From Mesotaenium endlicherianum (lineage: Eukaryota; Streptophyta; Zygnematophyceae; Zygnematales; Mesotaeniaceae), in NCBI GenBank assembly GCA_009602735.1, contig WELA01011136.1:1005293-1069292 (forward strand): a DNA stretch of 64,000 nucleotides, read 5' to 3'. Shown here in pieces: positions 32,166 through 43,412 of this stretch (its first letter is position 1; each line of letters starts with the position of its first letter). The position numbers and the translations under genes are program-made. The notes beneath the pieces were generated by a model that worked only from the letters and a program-made list of their open reading frames with translations, had not been told where the DNA came from and ran no database searches.

Positions 32166-34549
32166 ATGTCTCAACCATGCACTTCGTCTGGAGCAACGCT
32201 TGGTGGAATGAGGGCGTCCACTGCAGCTTTAACCGCTCGTCTTCCCCCTAGGGCAGTTGCTGCAAGGTCTGGTCCAGAGTGGGGCCATGTGACCATCGTT
32301 GTGGAAGCCAAGTCGCAGAATTCATATCCGGAGGTGAAGTGCAACTACTGCCCAAGGGAGTTTACCGGTGGAGTCACGCGGATTTGTGGCCATTTCACAG
32401 GAGGCTGTAAGGATGTTAGTCAGTGTGAGGATGTTCTCGATGAAGTTCTAGATCTCATGATTAGCCATAGCAACGGTATGGCTAATTCTTTATTAGGAAC
32501 GCGACGTAGGAAGAGTGTCATACAAGCTGCACGAAAGCGCGTGCATGAATGGGGTTGTGCAAGTGCTAGAGAGTTCCCCTCCTTAGGCAGGGAGTCAGGG
32601 CAAACCTCTATAAGTGACATGTTCCAGAAGATGAATGCTGATGCTGTTCATGAGACTGTCGCCCGCTTCTTCTATGGCACTGGTTGCTCATTCAATGTTG
32701 CTCGCAGTGACTTCTTTAGGGACATGTTGGTTGCTGTCACTAAGTACACCTTAGAAACGGGTCTAGTGTATGTCCCGATGAAGGATAAACCTCTCGGAAG
32801 TACCCTACTAGATAAAGAGGTGTCGAAGATAGAGGCTTGGGAGAAGAAACAAAAAAAGGGACTACCACAGATGGGTTGTAGCATTGTAGCAGTTGGGTGG
32901 ACCGATCCATGTGGGCACCCTCTTCTTAACGTGCTTATGGTTGTGGGAGGCACTAAAATGTTCATGGATGCTATCAACACTGAGGGTGAAAGGAAAACGG
33001 GTGAGTACATTGGTAGCCACCTGCTTGCGGCCGTGGAGAAAATAGGGGCCGATCATGTTGTACAACTTTGCACAGACTCTGCAGCTAACATTGTAGCTGG
33101 TTGTAATGTGGTTCGTGAGAAGCACCCGCACATATATTGGACGCCTTGTGCTGCTCACATTTTGGACCTGCTGTTGAAAGACATAGGAAAAGTAAAAGAG
33201 CTAGAGGGCATAATCGATAGCTTCAAGCACTTGGTTCAGTTTGTTGCAAACCACCACATGCCTCACACTCTTTATCGTGAGCATGGGGCAAGGCTTGAGA
33301 ATAAACTAGAGTTGTTGAAGCCAGGACCCACAAGGTTTGCTAGTAACTTCCTTTGCTTGCAACGACTCATTGTTGTGAGGGATACCTTACAAGCTATGGT
33401 GTCTGACAGAAGATGGCTCGAGTGGGCGGCAAAGAACGGTTGTGTAGGTGAGGCTACGGAGATTAGAGACCTAGTTCGCGACGATGAACTTTGGGAGCGA
33501 GTGAAGGTATGGGTAGCCGTGTGTGAGCCGATTGTAGTTCTCCTTCGACTAGTCGACTCTCCACAACCTTCTCTTGGGAAGATTTGGGCTCGCAAGAGTG
33601 CCATTAAAGAGCACGTGCATGAGATTGTAGGACTCAAACCAGCACAAATAACCCAAGTTAAGAAGGACGTGAAGGCTCGCTGGGAGCAGCTTCACAGCCC
33701 CCTGCATTCTGCAGGTAAAAGTCTATTTTGATGTTGCTCACCTTTTTGCTTGGCGGCTGGCGTTCTCTTGCATGCTTGTTATTGTGTGCTGGTCATTGTT
33801 TTTGTTTTTGTGCTTGCTATTGTTATTGCTCTCTCTTTTGTGAAGTGCATTGTGTTTTCATATACTAAGTTTACTTCTTGACTTTGTTTGACTACAGGCT
33901 ACTATTTGGACCCCGAGTTCCAAGACCATGAGTCTTGGGCAATTGAGAAGTGTCTACTAACCGATTGGTCCGATGTGCGGAATACCCTTNTGTGCGAAAT
34001 ACCCTTGTTGGAGGAAGTGTGCTTGACCGAGCATTGGTGGATCGAGAGTTGACGCTCTACCGGCAGAGCGGTGACATTTCTGGCGATGATGTTTGCAAGG
34101 CTAATAAGACCATGATGCCTGCCCATAAGTGGTGGGAAACACACGGAAGTCATTGTCCTAATCTTCAGCTTCTTGCTATGAGAATATTGTCGCAACCCGG
34201 TTCAGCAGCTGCATGTGAGAGAAATTGGTCTGAGTACGGGTTTGTTCATAGTCCACTTCGCAATAGGCTGCTCCCTACTAGAGCAAAGAAGTTAGTGTAC
34301 GTGCATTCTATGTTGAGACTTCAGGAGAAGAGTTTGGACTTCCTTGGACCAAGTGTCGGCGCGACTCCATGGGTTGAAGAAGCGGAGTTCTTGGAGGCAT
34401 CTGAAGAGGAGGATCTCAATCTTGCCGTGCATGCCTCGTTGAGTGAGGGGATGGAGGTAGAGGAAGAGGAGGTAGAGGAAGAGGAGGTGGAGGAGCGACC
34501 TAGTGTTTCCGCTCCACTAAGAAGAAGGTCAAGAGCGATTGGTTACTAG
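32166..34549 (+). CDS. hAT transposase, two exons
   Basis: Exon 1 is 32166-33714 and exon 2 is 33898-34549. The intron has GTAAAA donor and TTTGACTACAG acceptor. The start ATG follows a likely leader intron acceptor (TTATTGCAG). The N-terminal BED-type zinc finger reads CNYCPREFTGG then HFTGGC near residues 60-85. A DUF659-type region carries catalytic acids (AVGWTDPCG, LCTDSAANIVAG) and TPCAAHILDL. Exon 2 opens GYYLDPEF and carries the hAT dimerisation domain (HKWWETHGS, LAMRILSQPGSAAACERNWS). The tail is acidic (EEEEVEEEE). An N at 33990 between two copies of TGTGCGRAATACCCTT breaks the frame. That looks like an assembly overlap; with one copy the frame is continuous. Confidence 0.9.
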
Positions 34550-35715
34550 ATGTGTTAGTCAGCTAACTTGTATGTACTAAAGGTAGCATGTACATATTAA
34601 AGAAAATGGAGGTTGAGAAAATGAATATATTTGAAATTAATTTTGTGTGCCCTATGACTTCATGGAATGTTGTACTTTGTGAATGACTTACATGGTATGG
34701 ATTACCTCTAACTTCTTATGCATGCTTGCAAAGAGTATGAATCGTGTTTATACTTCTACATTAAAGCTTATTTTACTCGTTTAAGAAGTAATGATACTCA
34801 TAAGTGTTCTTATTGAATGAATTAGCTAGTTACAATGTACAAAAAGCATGCTCTGCTAAGTGGCCCTCCCAGTGTTAGTGAGAAAAAGAGAGTACAAAAA
34901 TAATCCTTAATCTAACTTCAATCACTCTTGAATGTGGCATTTATAAGAACTTCTTAGTTGTTAGACATGCTTGCTAAGATGTTGAATTATATTTATACCT
35001 CTTCATTGAAGCTTGTTGTACTCGACTAAGAAGTAATGATACTGCTCAATGTTCTAATTCAACAAATGAGTTAAGTAGGAAGTACAAGAAACAACTCTGC
35101 TAAGCGGCCCTCCCTGCTTTTGCATGATTGAATGTCGTCTAGACGATACATAAGCAAAGCAGTTAAGACTCATTAAATATTACAATAATAATGCGGAATG
35201 TCGTAAGCTACTTATGATGAAAAATTGGTAAGTCGTCGCTTCCGGCAACTGGTGGCGAGGGATCGAGCCCGACGGGTGGCGCCCGGGGCCATCCATCTTG
35301 TGGAAATCCGGGATTTCCTTTTCGCCCAGCGTTTTCACCCTTTTTGTTAGATAAAAAACGTGCATGGCTGGTTGGGTAGTGTCTTTCCCCTGCACCCGGC
35401 GGTGGGTGTCCAAATCCGCTTGCTTACATCCTTAAGTAGAAGAAGTTCAAAGCAGTTTTTGAAAATGTCGCCGCGAACCGGGCAGAGAACAGATCCGAAA
35501 TTGCCCGAAAAAGTTACTGGTCATTTTGAACGAAATAAACAGTCTGACATGATGTGCTTTTTGTACACGTGCGACCGACATGTAATGTCGACGTCGTCGC
35601 TACTGCACGTCGACGCCGTTGTGACGTTGGCGTACTAAGCGTATTAAGCAAACTAGTCCATTTTGTTGAACATCGATCTAAGCGAACTAGCGTATTAGTC
35701 GAACTAAGCGTACAA
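34550..35715 (+). other. hAT 3' region with a ~165-bp direct repeat
   Basis: No coding. Two diverged direct repeats, about 34711-34875 and 34949-35116. Both start ACTTCTTA, share AAGCTTRTTKTACTCG and AAGAAGTAATGATACT, and end CTGCTAAGYGGCCCTCCC. Beyond 35120 it becomes the right subterminal region. Confidence 0.65.
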
Positions 35716-35733
35716 GCGTACGGCGTAACCCTG
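35716..35733 (+). repeat. hAT right terminal inverted repeat
   Basis: Exact inverted copy of 29463-29480. The 80 bases before it hold GCGTACTAAGCGTATTAAGC and related subterminal motifs, mirroring the left end. Confidence 0.93.
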
Positions 35734-35741
35734 CAAAATAT
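35734..35741. repeat. hAT target site duplication CAAAATAT, right
   Basis: Identical to 29455-29462. Confidence 0.95.
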
Positions 35742-36115
35742 TCTGATCCTGTGCGATAATCCTCGTTGTTTGGCGTCGTTGATAAGCACGTGATGTCCAA
35801 GGGTTGAGTCAAAGATCAGCCATGGCTCTCCCGGCTTCATACGGTTGTAATGACCTCCTTGGCGCACGTTCTATATCACAACACTGGTGGAAAATAATGT
35901 TGACGTTCTCGCAGCATGTTGATGATTTTTACCATCCATCCCCAATGTTGTGCTCGTGGATCGTTGAATCCCCTCATGTTCCTAGCTTGGGAGAACAGTT
36001 GACAAGGGAATCCAGCAAAGAGCTAATCAATCCCGTAAGCATACAGGAACTCCGGCTTCACGTCAAGGATGTTGCCTCCAGCTATACGCTCCACGTGCGG
36101 GCAATAGGTTCTTAA
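35742..36115 (-). pseudogene. Second DNMT remnant, central part (motifs IV to VIII)
   Basis: On the minus strand one frame reads GGNILDVKPEFLYAYGID, a TAG, then LFAGFPCQLFSQARNMRG (motif IV with canonical Pro-Cys, 36000-36016) and FNDPRAQHWGWMVKIINML. Another frame continues KPGEPWLIFDSTLGHHVL and LSHRIRIF (motif VIII), reaching the hAT target site. These align in order with IDLIIAGWECQGFS, GDPRTALFW and FAHRVRAYF of the DNMT at 7085, but differ at most positions. This is therefore another lineage, not a duplicate. Motif I is not visible upstream. Stops and shifts show a pseudogene. Confidence 0.8.
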
Positions 36116-36880
36116 AGTGATGTATTTGTCGCATCTGACTCGTGGCTTTACGTTCTTCTGTGGCCTTTAGAACTCCTTCTACTTCGCGCTCCTTCTTCTC
36201 CTCTCTTTCAGCTCCTGCGCTCCCTTCTGCTTCTTAGCAAAGATGCCAGGGCAAGAATGAAGCAGCTTCGTGCAAGGCTCATGCCTTTCCCAGCCAGCAC
36301 GCATACCATCCTCTCTGGAGAATGCCAGCGCTTAGTCACAGCGCTTAGCTTGCATGCTGCTCTTGCTTTGCCGCTCACAATAAACTTTAACAATCGTCAC
36401 TCAGCAGGCATGCATGCCTCTTGATTGTCGCGCATGACTGCTTGGCCTTATGGCTGGCTATCACGCCTATGTGGCCAGCGGCTGGCCACGCTCGAGGTGA
36501 ACGCCTAAGCTGCGGCTTGTCGCTCGAGGGTCCTTGCCAGGTGGCACACAACCCCTTACAACATCTCTGCTGTGGCTTGGCCTAGCTGGCCAATCCGATC
36601 AGTGTTGCCTCACTTGGCATCTGCTGACATGAACCATCGTTGGTCCCTAGCACTTAACCTTTCAGCTGCTTTATATCTAAAACCCCTACCCATCGTTGAG
36701 TGTGGGTTTTGACCTGTCGTGGCCACTTCTTCTGGTGACTATAATCTTGACTAGTCGCTGATTGAGACAAAATCAATCTTTTGGTCGGTGAGTTAACGCT
36801 GGCTTTCCGTACCTGGGCGGCCGTGACTTGCGCAACGCGTGCGGCACTGTCAAACGAATAGCAGTCGCAACAGTCATGGG
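36116..36880. other. Unassigned sequence between DNMT remnant and A2
   Basis: No clear gene. Minus-strand 36140-36240 is Lys/Glu-rich when translated (KKQKGAQELKERRR) and could be the decayed N-terminal linker of the second DNMT. A palindrome GGCCAGCGGCTGGCC lies near 36472. Confidence 0.35.
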
Positions 36881-39295
36881 TGGAAGGTATTAAAAATGAC
36901 TAGCTTCAGCCTGCCTGAAGTGGTTTCAGTCACCCAAACCCCTCCCTTAAGCGTATACCCGAGTGCAGTAGCACGACACACACCAGTAGTGGGGCTGGGC
37001 TCAAATGTTAGGTCAGAAGGGTAGGCTTTCCTAAGTTGCTCAAGGAAGGACTTTTTCACCTTTAGTGAAGTGAGTGCACACAGGACTTTATCTACAGCAC
37101 GCTGACTAAAGTTCCTTTCTTGCAAGTCAGGTCTTCTAGAGAGTGCATCAGCAGGATTCAACTTCCCTGGTTTGTAGTCGATCTGGACTTGAAACTGCTC
37201 CAGCATCTGGCTCCAGCGGTTCTCCCTCCTTGACAGCTTGGATTTCTTCTGAAAGTGAGTCAGAGCTAGATGATCTGTAATCATCTTAAAAGCTTTACCA
37301 TGTAAGTATGCTCTCCACTGTTTGAGCACATGAATGATAGCTAGCAGCTCTTTATCATGCACTGAGTAATTAATCTCCGCTGGATTAAATTTCATAGACT
37401 CGTACAACACAGGATGCCACTCCTGCCGTACCTTACCATCCTTTGTGGTTTTGTCAGCAGGCTGCAACAAAATAGCACCCATGGCAAAATCAGAGGCATC
37501 AGTAACCACCTGCACCGGTTTGCTGGGGTCATACACGGCTAGCACTGGGGCAGAACAAAGGGCATCTTTAAGGGTCTGGAAGGCAGCCTGCTGCTCTTCC
37601 CCCCACACATACCCGATGTCTTTCTTAGTAAGGTCAGTCAGTTTACTGGCCTTTGTGGAATAATTCTCAATAAATCTCCTATAGTAGTTAGCCAACCCGA
37701 GGAAGGATCTAACTTCAGAGACAGACTGTGGTACTGGCCAGTCCCTTATGGTCTGGACTTTCTTAGGATCCACGCTGATGCCCTTTTTACTGACAATGTG
37801 GCCTAAGAATTCAATACTGTCTTTAAAGAAATCACACTTGCTCATTTTAGCATATAAGTGATTCGTTCTCAGAGTGTCCAGGACTGTCTTTAAGTGTTCA
37901 GCGTGCTGAGCTTCACCTTTAGAGAAAATTAAAATATCATTCAGGAAAACTTGCACAAACTTATCCAAACAAGGTCTGAAAATGTCATTCATAGCACCCA
38001 TGAAGGTGGCAGGAGCATTAGTCAGTCCAAATGGCATCACGTTGAACTCATAGTGTCCATAACGTGTGCGGAAGGCAGTCTTGTGTTCATCCCCCTCAGC
38101 AATTCTGATTTGATGATAACCACTCTTGAGATCTATCTTACTGAACACCTTAGCACCAGACAGGGTATCAAGCAAGTCCTCGATCCTGGGTAAAGCATAC
38201 TTGTTCTTTACTGTAATTCTGTTCAGGGCTCTGTAATCCACACACATCCGCATACTGCCATCCTTTTTCTTAACAAATAGGATGGGTGCGCCGTAAGGTG
38301 ATTTACTGGGGGAAATATAACCATTTTTCTCAAGCTCTGCAATTTGTGTTTTCAACTCCTCGCTCTCCACATAAGACAAGCCGTAAGTGCGTTGCCATGG
38401 TGGCTGACTTCCAGGTAGTAAATCAATCCTATGATCTACTTCCCTCTTAGAAGGTAGTCCTGGAGGCATATTAAATACATCCGTGTACTGAGCAACACAT
38501 TTTGCAACAGTAGGGTGCTCCGGAGGGCTTAACTTTTTCTCCACCACTTTTTCAAGTTGAGGAGGTACCTCTCTTAGCAGCAGACAGAATATTTTGTCTT
38601 CCTTCTGGTTCCAGCTTTTGACAAACTCCATTGCATTCAGCAACTTGCATCCTTCTAGAAGCCTCGTGTTTCCTTCGTTTGCCATCCATACAGGACAAGA
38701 GGAAGAGCACAGGTGGGTGCCAAGTGAGCCTGCCCATCACTCCCTCCTCTCACTTTAACTGTACCTCCGCTCCAACACACTTCAGCTTGATGTCTGTTAA
38801 GCCAGGACCAGCCTAGCACAAGATCATAAAAGCCAGTGTTGAGTGCCTCAAATGTAAGCGTTTCAGTTAGAACTGCAATGCCAGAACCTAGCTGGACCTC
38901 AATAGGCTTGGTTATAACTCCTCCCGGGATACTTGAGGCATCTCCAAGGAATATTTTTCTATTCCCTTGGGTGACAGTAGGCAGCCTTAGCCGCTTAACT
39001 AAGTCCTTGTGGATAAAGGTATGTGACGCCCCTCCGTCAACAAATGCCCTCACCTTCCTACCTGCAATCATGCAATGCAGTAGGATAGGGGGGACTGTCT
39101 TTTCCTGACNAAGTAGGATAGAGGGACTGTCTTTTCCTGACTTTCGCATTGTTCTCCTGACGTAGCAAAGAAATGTTGGACATCAGGTGGAACAAGAGCA
39201 TCCAGAGTGTGCACTCTCTGGACGTCTATATTACTGATGGTCTCCTTTATCTGTTTGTCAGGCATGCATAGTGAATCCAGTTCAGCAGGACCCAT
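36881..39295 (-). pseudogene. A2 protease, reverse transcriptase, RNase H
   Basis: Same domains as A1. The protease loop [12 protein letters not shown] is present. RT motifs include [12 protein letters not shown] and [14 protein letters not shown], but the catalytic box is FLNDILIFS, so the first Asp of the DD pair is Asn and the enzyme should be dead. RNase H is open here ([10 protein letters not shown]), where A1 has a stop. An N at 39110 lies between two copies of AAGTAGGATAG...CTTTTCCTGAC and breaks the frame by assembly, not by mutation. Another indel near 38690 separates the protease and RT frames. Confidence 0.88.
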
Positions 39296-39346
39296 AATAC
39301 CTGCTACGAGGGCAGCTAGTGACGACTCACTATCTCTAGCATCCTC

Positions 39347-39388
39347 GCAGTCAGTAGACTGGATTACTGACTGTTGCTGTCTTTTAAA
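39347..39388 (-). promoter_or_regulatory. A2 gag-pol -1 frameshift signal
   Basis: On the minus strand: heptamer TTTAAAA (39382-39388) read as T TTA AAA in the gag frame, a 7-base spacer, then a hairpin (39365-39374 with 39347-39356) of nine pairs. Gag ends at TAA 15 bases after the heptamer. Pol is open in the -1 frame. Confidence 0.75.
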
Positions 39389-40847
39389 GGCTGGTCTTTT
39401 CTCTCGACCTTAGGCAGGTGCTTGACCGGACACTGTTCTCTGTAGTGGCCTTTCTGCTGACAATGGTAGCAAGTAGATTTTGCTGAGGCTGGTCTCGGCT
39501 TAGTCCTACCACCACCCCTTCCATAGCCACCTCGAGAGGGACCACCTCTACCTCTAGACTGAATAGCATTGTACTCATACTCATATTCATCACCCTGATT
39601 ATCCTCAGCCTGGTCTCCTTCAACTGCATTGTAGGAACCGTGGGGCTTTTTGACAATCTTAGACACCAAAGCGTTACTCTGGCGCTTGTGATTGAACTGC
39701 TGCTGATCCCAGGCGTCAGCATCCTGGATCAAGTCAGCCAGTTTCTCATACTTTTTCTCAGCAAAATGACCAGAGACCTCGGATTTCAAGCCATACCTGA
39801 AGTATGCTATCCTATACCGTTCTGGCAAATCTGGCTGCTTCATCATGTTCTCTTGGAACTTTTGAGCAAACTCAGCAACTGAAGTGGTCTGCATATTTTC
39901 TCTTCACCTTCGGGAGGTGCTTGATTGGACACTGTTCTTTGTGACATCAAACTTCTCATGCAATTTCTCGACAAACTCTACCCACGTAGGGTCACCGAGT
40001 TGCCGAGCCTTACGCTCTTCCTTCCAGTAAAGCCACTAGTCTGCGGCANTAGTTTGCGGCACTGCCTTTCAGTAGCGCACCGGTGTGCTTGACCTTCTCG
40101 TAATCTTGCAGTTCTGGGAAGTTCTCCAGCCACTGCTCAACATCCGCGAGAAACTTGATCAGGTTACATTTTCTGTTTCCCTCAGGGTCATAGTCCTGGG
40201 GAGGTTTTGGCTTGGGCTTACTAGGCCCTCGGCCACCACCACTAGTGGTGTGAGACCCCAGTTGGTCTCTGTCCCGCAGTAGGGACATTATGATTCTTTT
40301 GTCCTCCTGCTGGGACTGATACATGGTCGCCATTTGCGACTGCATCTGAACGAACAATGCTCCCAAGTCTACACTCGGAGGTGGGAGTCTAGCAAATGTA
40401 GCAGCAGCAGTGGCATCTACTCGTTGAGTAGTGTCCTCAACAGTCCCTCTCGCTCCTGCAACAGCAATTCTTGCCGCATTTAGCCGGTCACGAATTTGAC
40501 CTAGGGGTACATTGAGTTGTACAGCAGGAGGTGGGTTTAGAACATTGGCCCTTGATGCAATAAGATCTTCGACAGTGCGCTCGTCAGTTGGCTGTCCTTC
40601 CCTCCTTTCTGTATCTTCAGCGGCTTTTGCTAATTGTTCAGCATCTAATCTGGCTATCTCCTCCTCAGCTTGCTGTGCTGCGATTGCGGCAATAGCAACT
40701 GCCTCATCTGCAGCCTCTCTAGCTGCAGTATCTGCCACTGCTTGAGAATAGGTACGGGTTCCCGCTACATAGCTTTCCGCCTGATTTCGACATTCCCGTT
40801 ATCCTGGTTTTCCATGTCTCGGGAGTTGCTAGTTTGAGACCTTGTCC
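39364..40847 (-). pseudogene. A2 gag, broken
   Basis: The capsid region and a CCHC knuckle (CYHCQQKGHYREQC) preceded by Gly/Arg repeats (SRGRGGPSRGGYGRGGG) are readable. The start codon is ATA where A1 and A3 have ATG. About 50 bases near 39893-39942 do not match the same place in A1 or A3. They resemble the gag 3' end instead (TGATTGGACACTGTTC), which looks like a reverse-transcription template switch. An N at 40049 sits between two copies of TAGTYTGCGGCA. Confidence 0.82.
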
Positions 40848-40888
40848 TTACTATACAATGAAGACTGTGATAATCCCTCCAATACCAC

Positions 40889-41608
40889 TGAAATGAATCG
40901 ACTTAGCAACTAGGCGATTAACAATTAATAAAGATCTTTATATCAGCAAGTAATCTTTATGGTATTTTCCGTTAACCGGTTAAACGGCAAAGGACAACAC
41001 ACTAGCAGTGAATAATACTCGTAAGTCAAATGCAAGTAAACTAGCGTCAATAATGCAAATCAGTAAACTCATACATAAGAAAGGTTGGAAGACAGTGCGT
41101 ATCAATGGCTTCTCGCCTTGGATTCAGATCTCTCTTCATAAGCTGTACCAGAGAGTTGGCCTCGTTTCCAAATGCCGAACTCGAGAGCAATGCCTAGCAT
41201 ATGTACATGGAATGAGTTTACTGTTCAACGGCCAGTGCGATGGCACCGCCTACCCGGGAGTTAACCGCGTTGGTAGGACCTCGGTTAACCAAATTCACCG
41301 CCATCTCCCATTATCCCGAATCGCCATCCGTCATAGGGATGTGATCTGGCCATTCATCTAGCATACCACACTTAGATGCGTGTGGAGGCAGTTCGCTGCT
41401 ACCAAGTACGGAAGTCAGCTGGGTGTCAAAGAATGTGTCAGCTAGGTGACTTAAGTTAGCTTCAGTCTGCTGCTTCCGGCTGAGTCCTTAAAATGATAAT
41501 TATATGAAGTTCAGCAGACTCAATACTACAAAAAGTTCAGTAGGCTGAACTTATTTAATTATTATATTTAAATGAATATTGTATCTACTAATATACTGAT
41601 TCATTACA
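40889..41608 (-). repeat. A2 5' LTR
   Basis: Fifth member of the 720-bp LTR group, more diverged than the A3 pair. The primer site next to it has drifted to TGGTATTGGAGG. TG/CA ends kept. Confidence 0.93.
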
Positions 41609-42600
41609 GCAAGAAAACAAGCACGTATTGCGCAAGAGGCATGCGATGCTGATTTTGGGCAACCTGTTGAATACTCTCAAAGTGAACAACAATTTCAAAA
41701 TCCGAAAATCCGATGATTCTATTCACCATGCCGTGCTTCTCACTGTCAATCCATTTGAGATCCGCACGAACCTTGGTGGCATCAAAGCTTACCTGGTACA
41801 ACTTGCTAGCAGGATCATATCCATATTCCACAAAATATGAGAATGCGCGCCTCGCATACTCTTCGTTACTCCCCAGGTCAGCATATTCAGAGGCATAGAA
41901 TTGCCTAATGCGTCTGTGCGAGGGACCGTACAGACTCTTAGAAACATGCTCATAGAGAGATCGCCCACCTTTATTGGCGATGAGGACGTATAACGCCATC
42001 ATTGATTTTTAGAATCTCTTGCCTTGAGGTCCCCTCTTCCGTAAGTTCTGAAGGGTAGACATGACAAACTCATTGAGAATGGGGAAGGAGTCAAGCAATC
42101 CGGATTCAAATACTTGCTCGTACAATGACACTTCAGCAGCCAGCTTCTCTTTCTTCTGATTTTTAGCTACATAACGGAAATAATTTTGGTGAGACTTCAC
42201 AGTATTCAACTCTTCTTGCGTCAGGCAAAGCATAGATCTCACCTCTTTTACCTCATTCTGCAGGAGAATCTCCCGTTCCTTCATGGCTGGATATGTTGCC
42301 ATCTTTGACTTTAACGCTGCGGATACGGATTGGACCAAAACAAATACAAAGTACTCTCGCGGATGCCGGAAATAGACATGCTTCCTATACTCATTCTTCA
42401 ACGAGAAAAGCTTGGGACAATGAACGCATTCCAATATGGCAGAGCCAGCAAAATTCTTACTTTGCAACTCACAAGGTGGCAATACATCACTGGAGTACGG
42501 ACGCATAGCACGAAGAGGGATAATACCTTCAAGAAGAATATCAGTATGGCTTATGTTGGGATTATTTGAATTGCAAGGAAAAGGCCTGCCATCCTTTACA
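41609..42600 (-). pseudogene. Unrecognised protein remnant, C-terminal part
   Basis: Two adjacent minus-strand frames. The upstream one (to 42009) has a C2H2-like finger (CVHCPKLFSLKNEYRKHVYF) and a coiled region (LTQEELNTVKSHQNYF). The downstream one (41609-42002) reads YVLIANKGGRSLYEHV, YGPSHRRIRQFY, then YQVSFDATKVRADLKW and RIIGFSDFE. The SFDxTK...GFxD pattern loosely recalls the first catalytic Asp region of some DNA transposases, but I do not recognise the family. A3 cuts it on the right and A2 ends it on the left. It probably continues from 50452-51788. Confidence 0.5.
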
Positions 42601-42605
42601 GTAGG
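42601..42605. repeat. Target site duplication GTAGG, left (A3)
   Basis: Repeated at 50447-50451, directly outside the A3 LTRs. Confidence 0.95.
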
Positions 42606-43327
42606 TGAAATGAATTGACTTACCAATTAGGCAATCAACAATTAATAAAGATCTTTATATCAGCAAGTAATCTTTATGGTATTTTCCGTTAACTGGTTAA
42701 ACGGCAAAGGACAACACACTAGCAGTAAATAATACTCGTAAGTCAAATGCGAGTAAACTAGCATCAATAATGCAAATCAGTAAACTCATACATAAGCAAG
42801 GTTAGAAGACAGTGCGTATCAATGGCTTCTCGCCTTGGATTCAGATCCTTCTCAGTAAGCTGTATAAAAGAGTTGGCCTCGTTTCCGAATGCCGAACTCG
42901 AGAGCAATGCCTAGCATATGTACATGGAATGAGTACACTGTTCAACGGTCAGTGCGATGGCACCGCCTACCCGGGAGTTAACCACGTTGGTAGGACCTCG
43001 GTTAACCAAATCCACCGCCATCTCCCATCATCCCGAATCGCCATCCATCATAGGGATGTCATCTGGCCATTCATCTAGCATATCACACTTAGATGCATAT
43101 CGAGGCAGTTTGCTGCTACCAAGTACGGAAGTCAGCTGGCTGTTAAAGAATGTGTCAGCAAGCTGACTTAAGGTGACCTCAGCCTGCTACTTCCGGCCTG
43201 AGTCATTAAACTGTTACTAAATATCAAGTCCAGCAGACTGATCGTTAATTAGAGTTCAGCAGGCTGAACTGATTTAACTATATTATTTAAATGAATATTA
43301 TGTCAACCAATATACTGATTCATTACA
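42606..43327 (-). repeat. A3 3' LTR
   Basis: Pairs with the LTR at 49730. Ends TG/CA on the minus strand. Confidence 0.95.
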
Positions 43328-43412
43328 ATCCCTCCAACTTATCATGTTGTCGCCTCGACAACACTAACACGAATAACTGCGTACTGTCCCTCTTATCCCC
43401 AGCCTGCTGCCC

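Larger units (their letters stand above)
29463..35733 (+). mobile_element. hAT DNA transposon (complete)
   Basis: 6.27-kb cut-and-paste transposon with perfect 18-bp terminal inverted repeats (CAGGGTTACGCCGTACGC) and an 8-bp target duplication. It carries a two-exon transposase on the plus strand with BED finger, catalytic region and dimerisation domain. Subterminal regions are dense in GCGTAC/GTACGC hexamers. It inserted in the second DNMT remnant. The coding region appears intact once the duplicated bases around N33990 are discounted, so it may be recent. Confidence 0.93.
36881..41608 (-). mobile_element. Family A copy A2, 3'-truncated
   Basis: Carries the 5' LTR, gag, protease, RT and RNase H on the minus strand. 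Similarity to A1 stops near 36888, just after the RNase H region. Integrase, chromodomain, aORF and 3' LTR are missing. The join is abrupt and no target duplication can be found. Confidence 0.92.
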
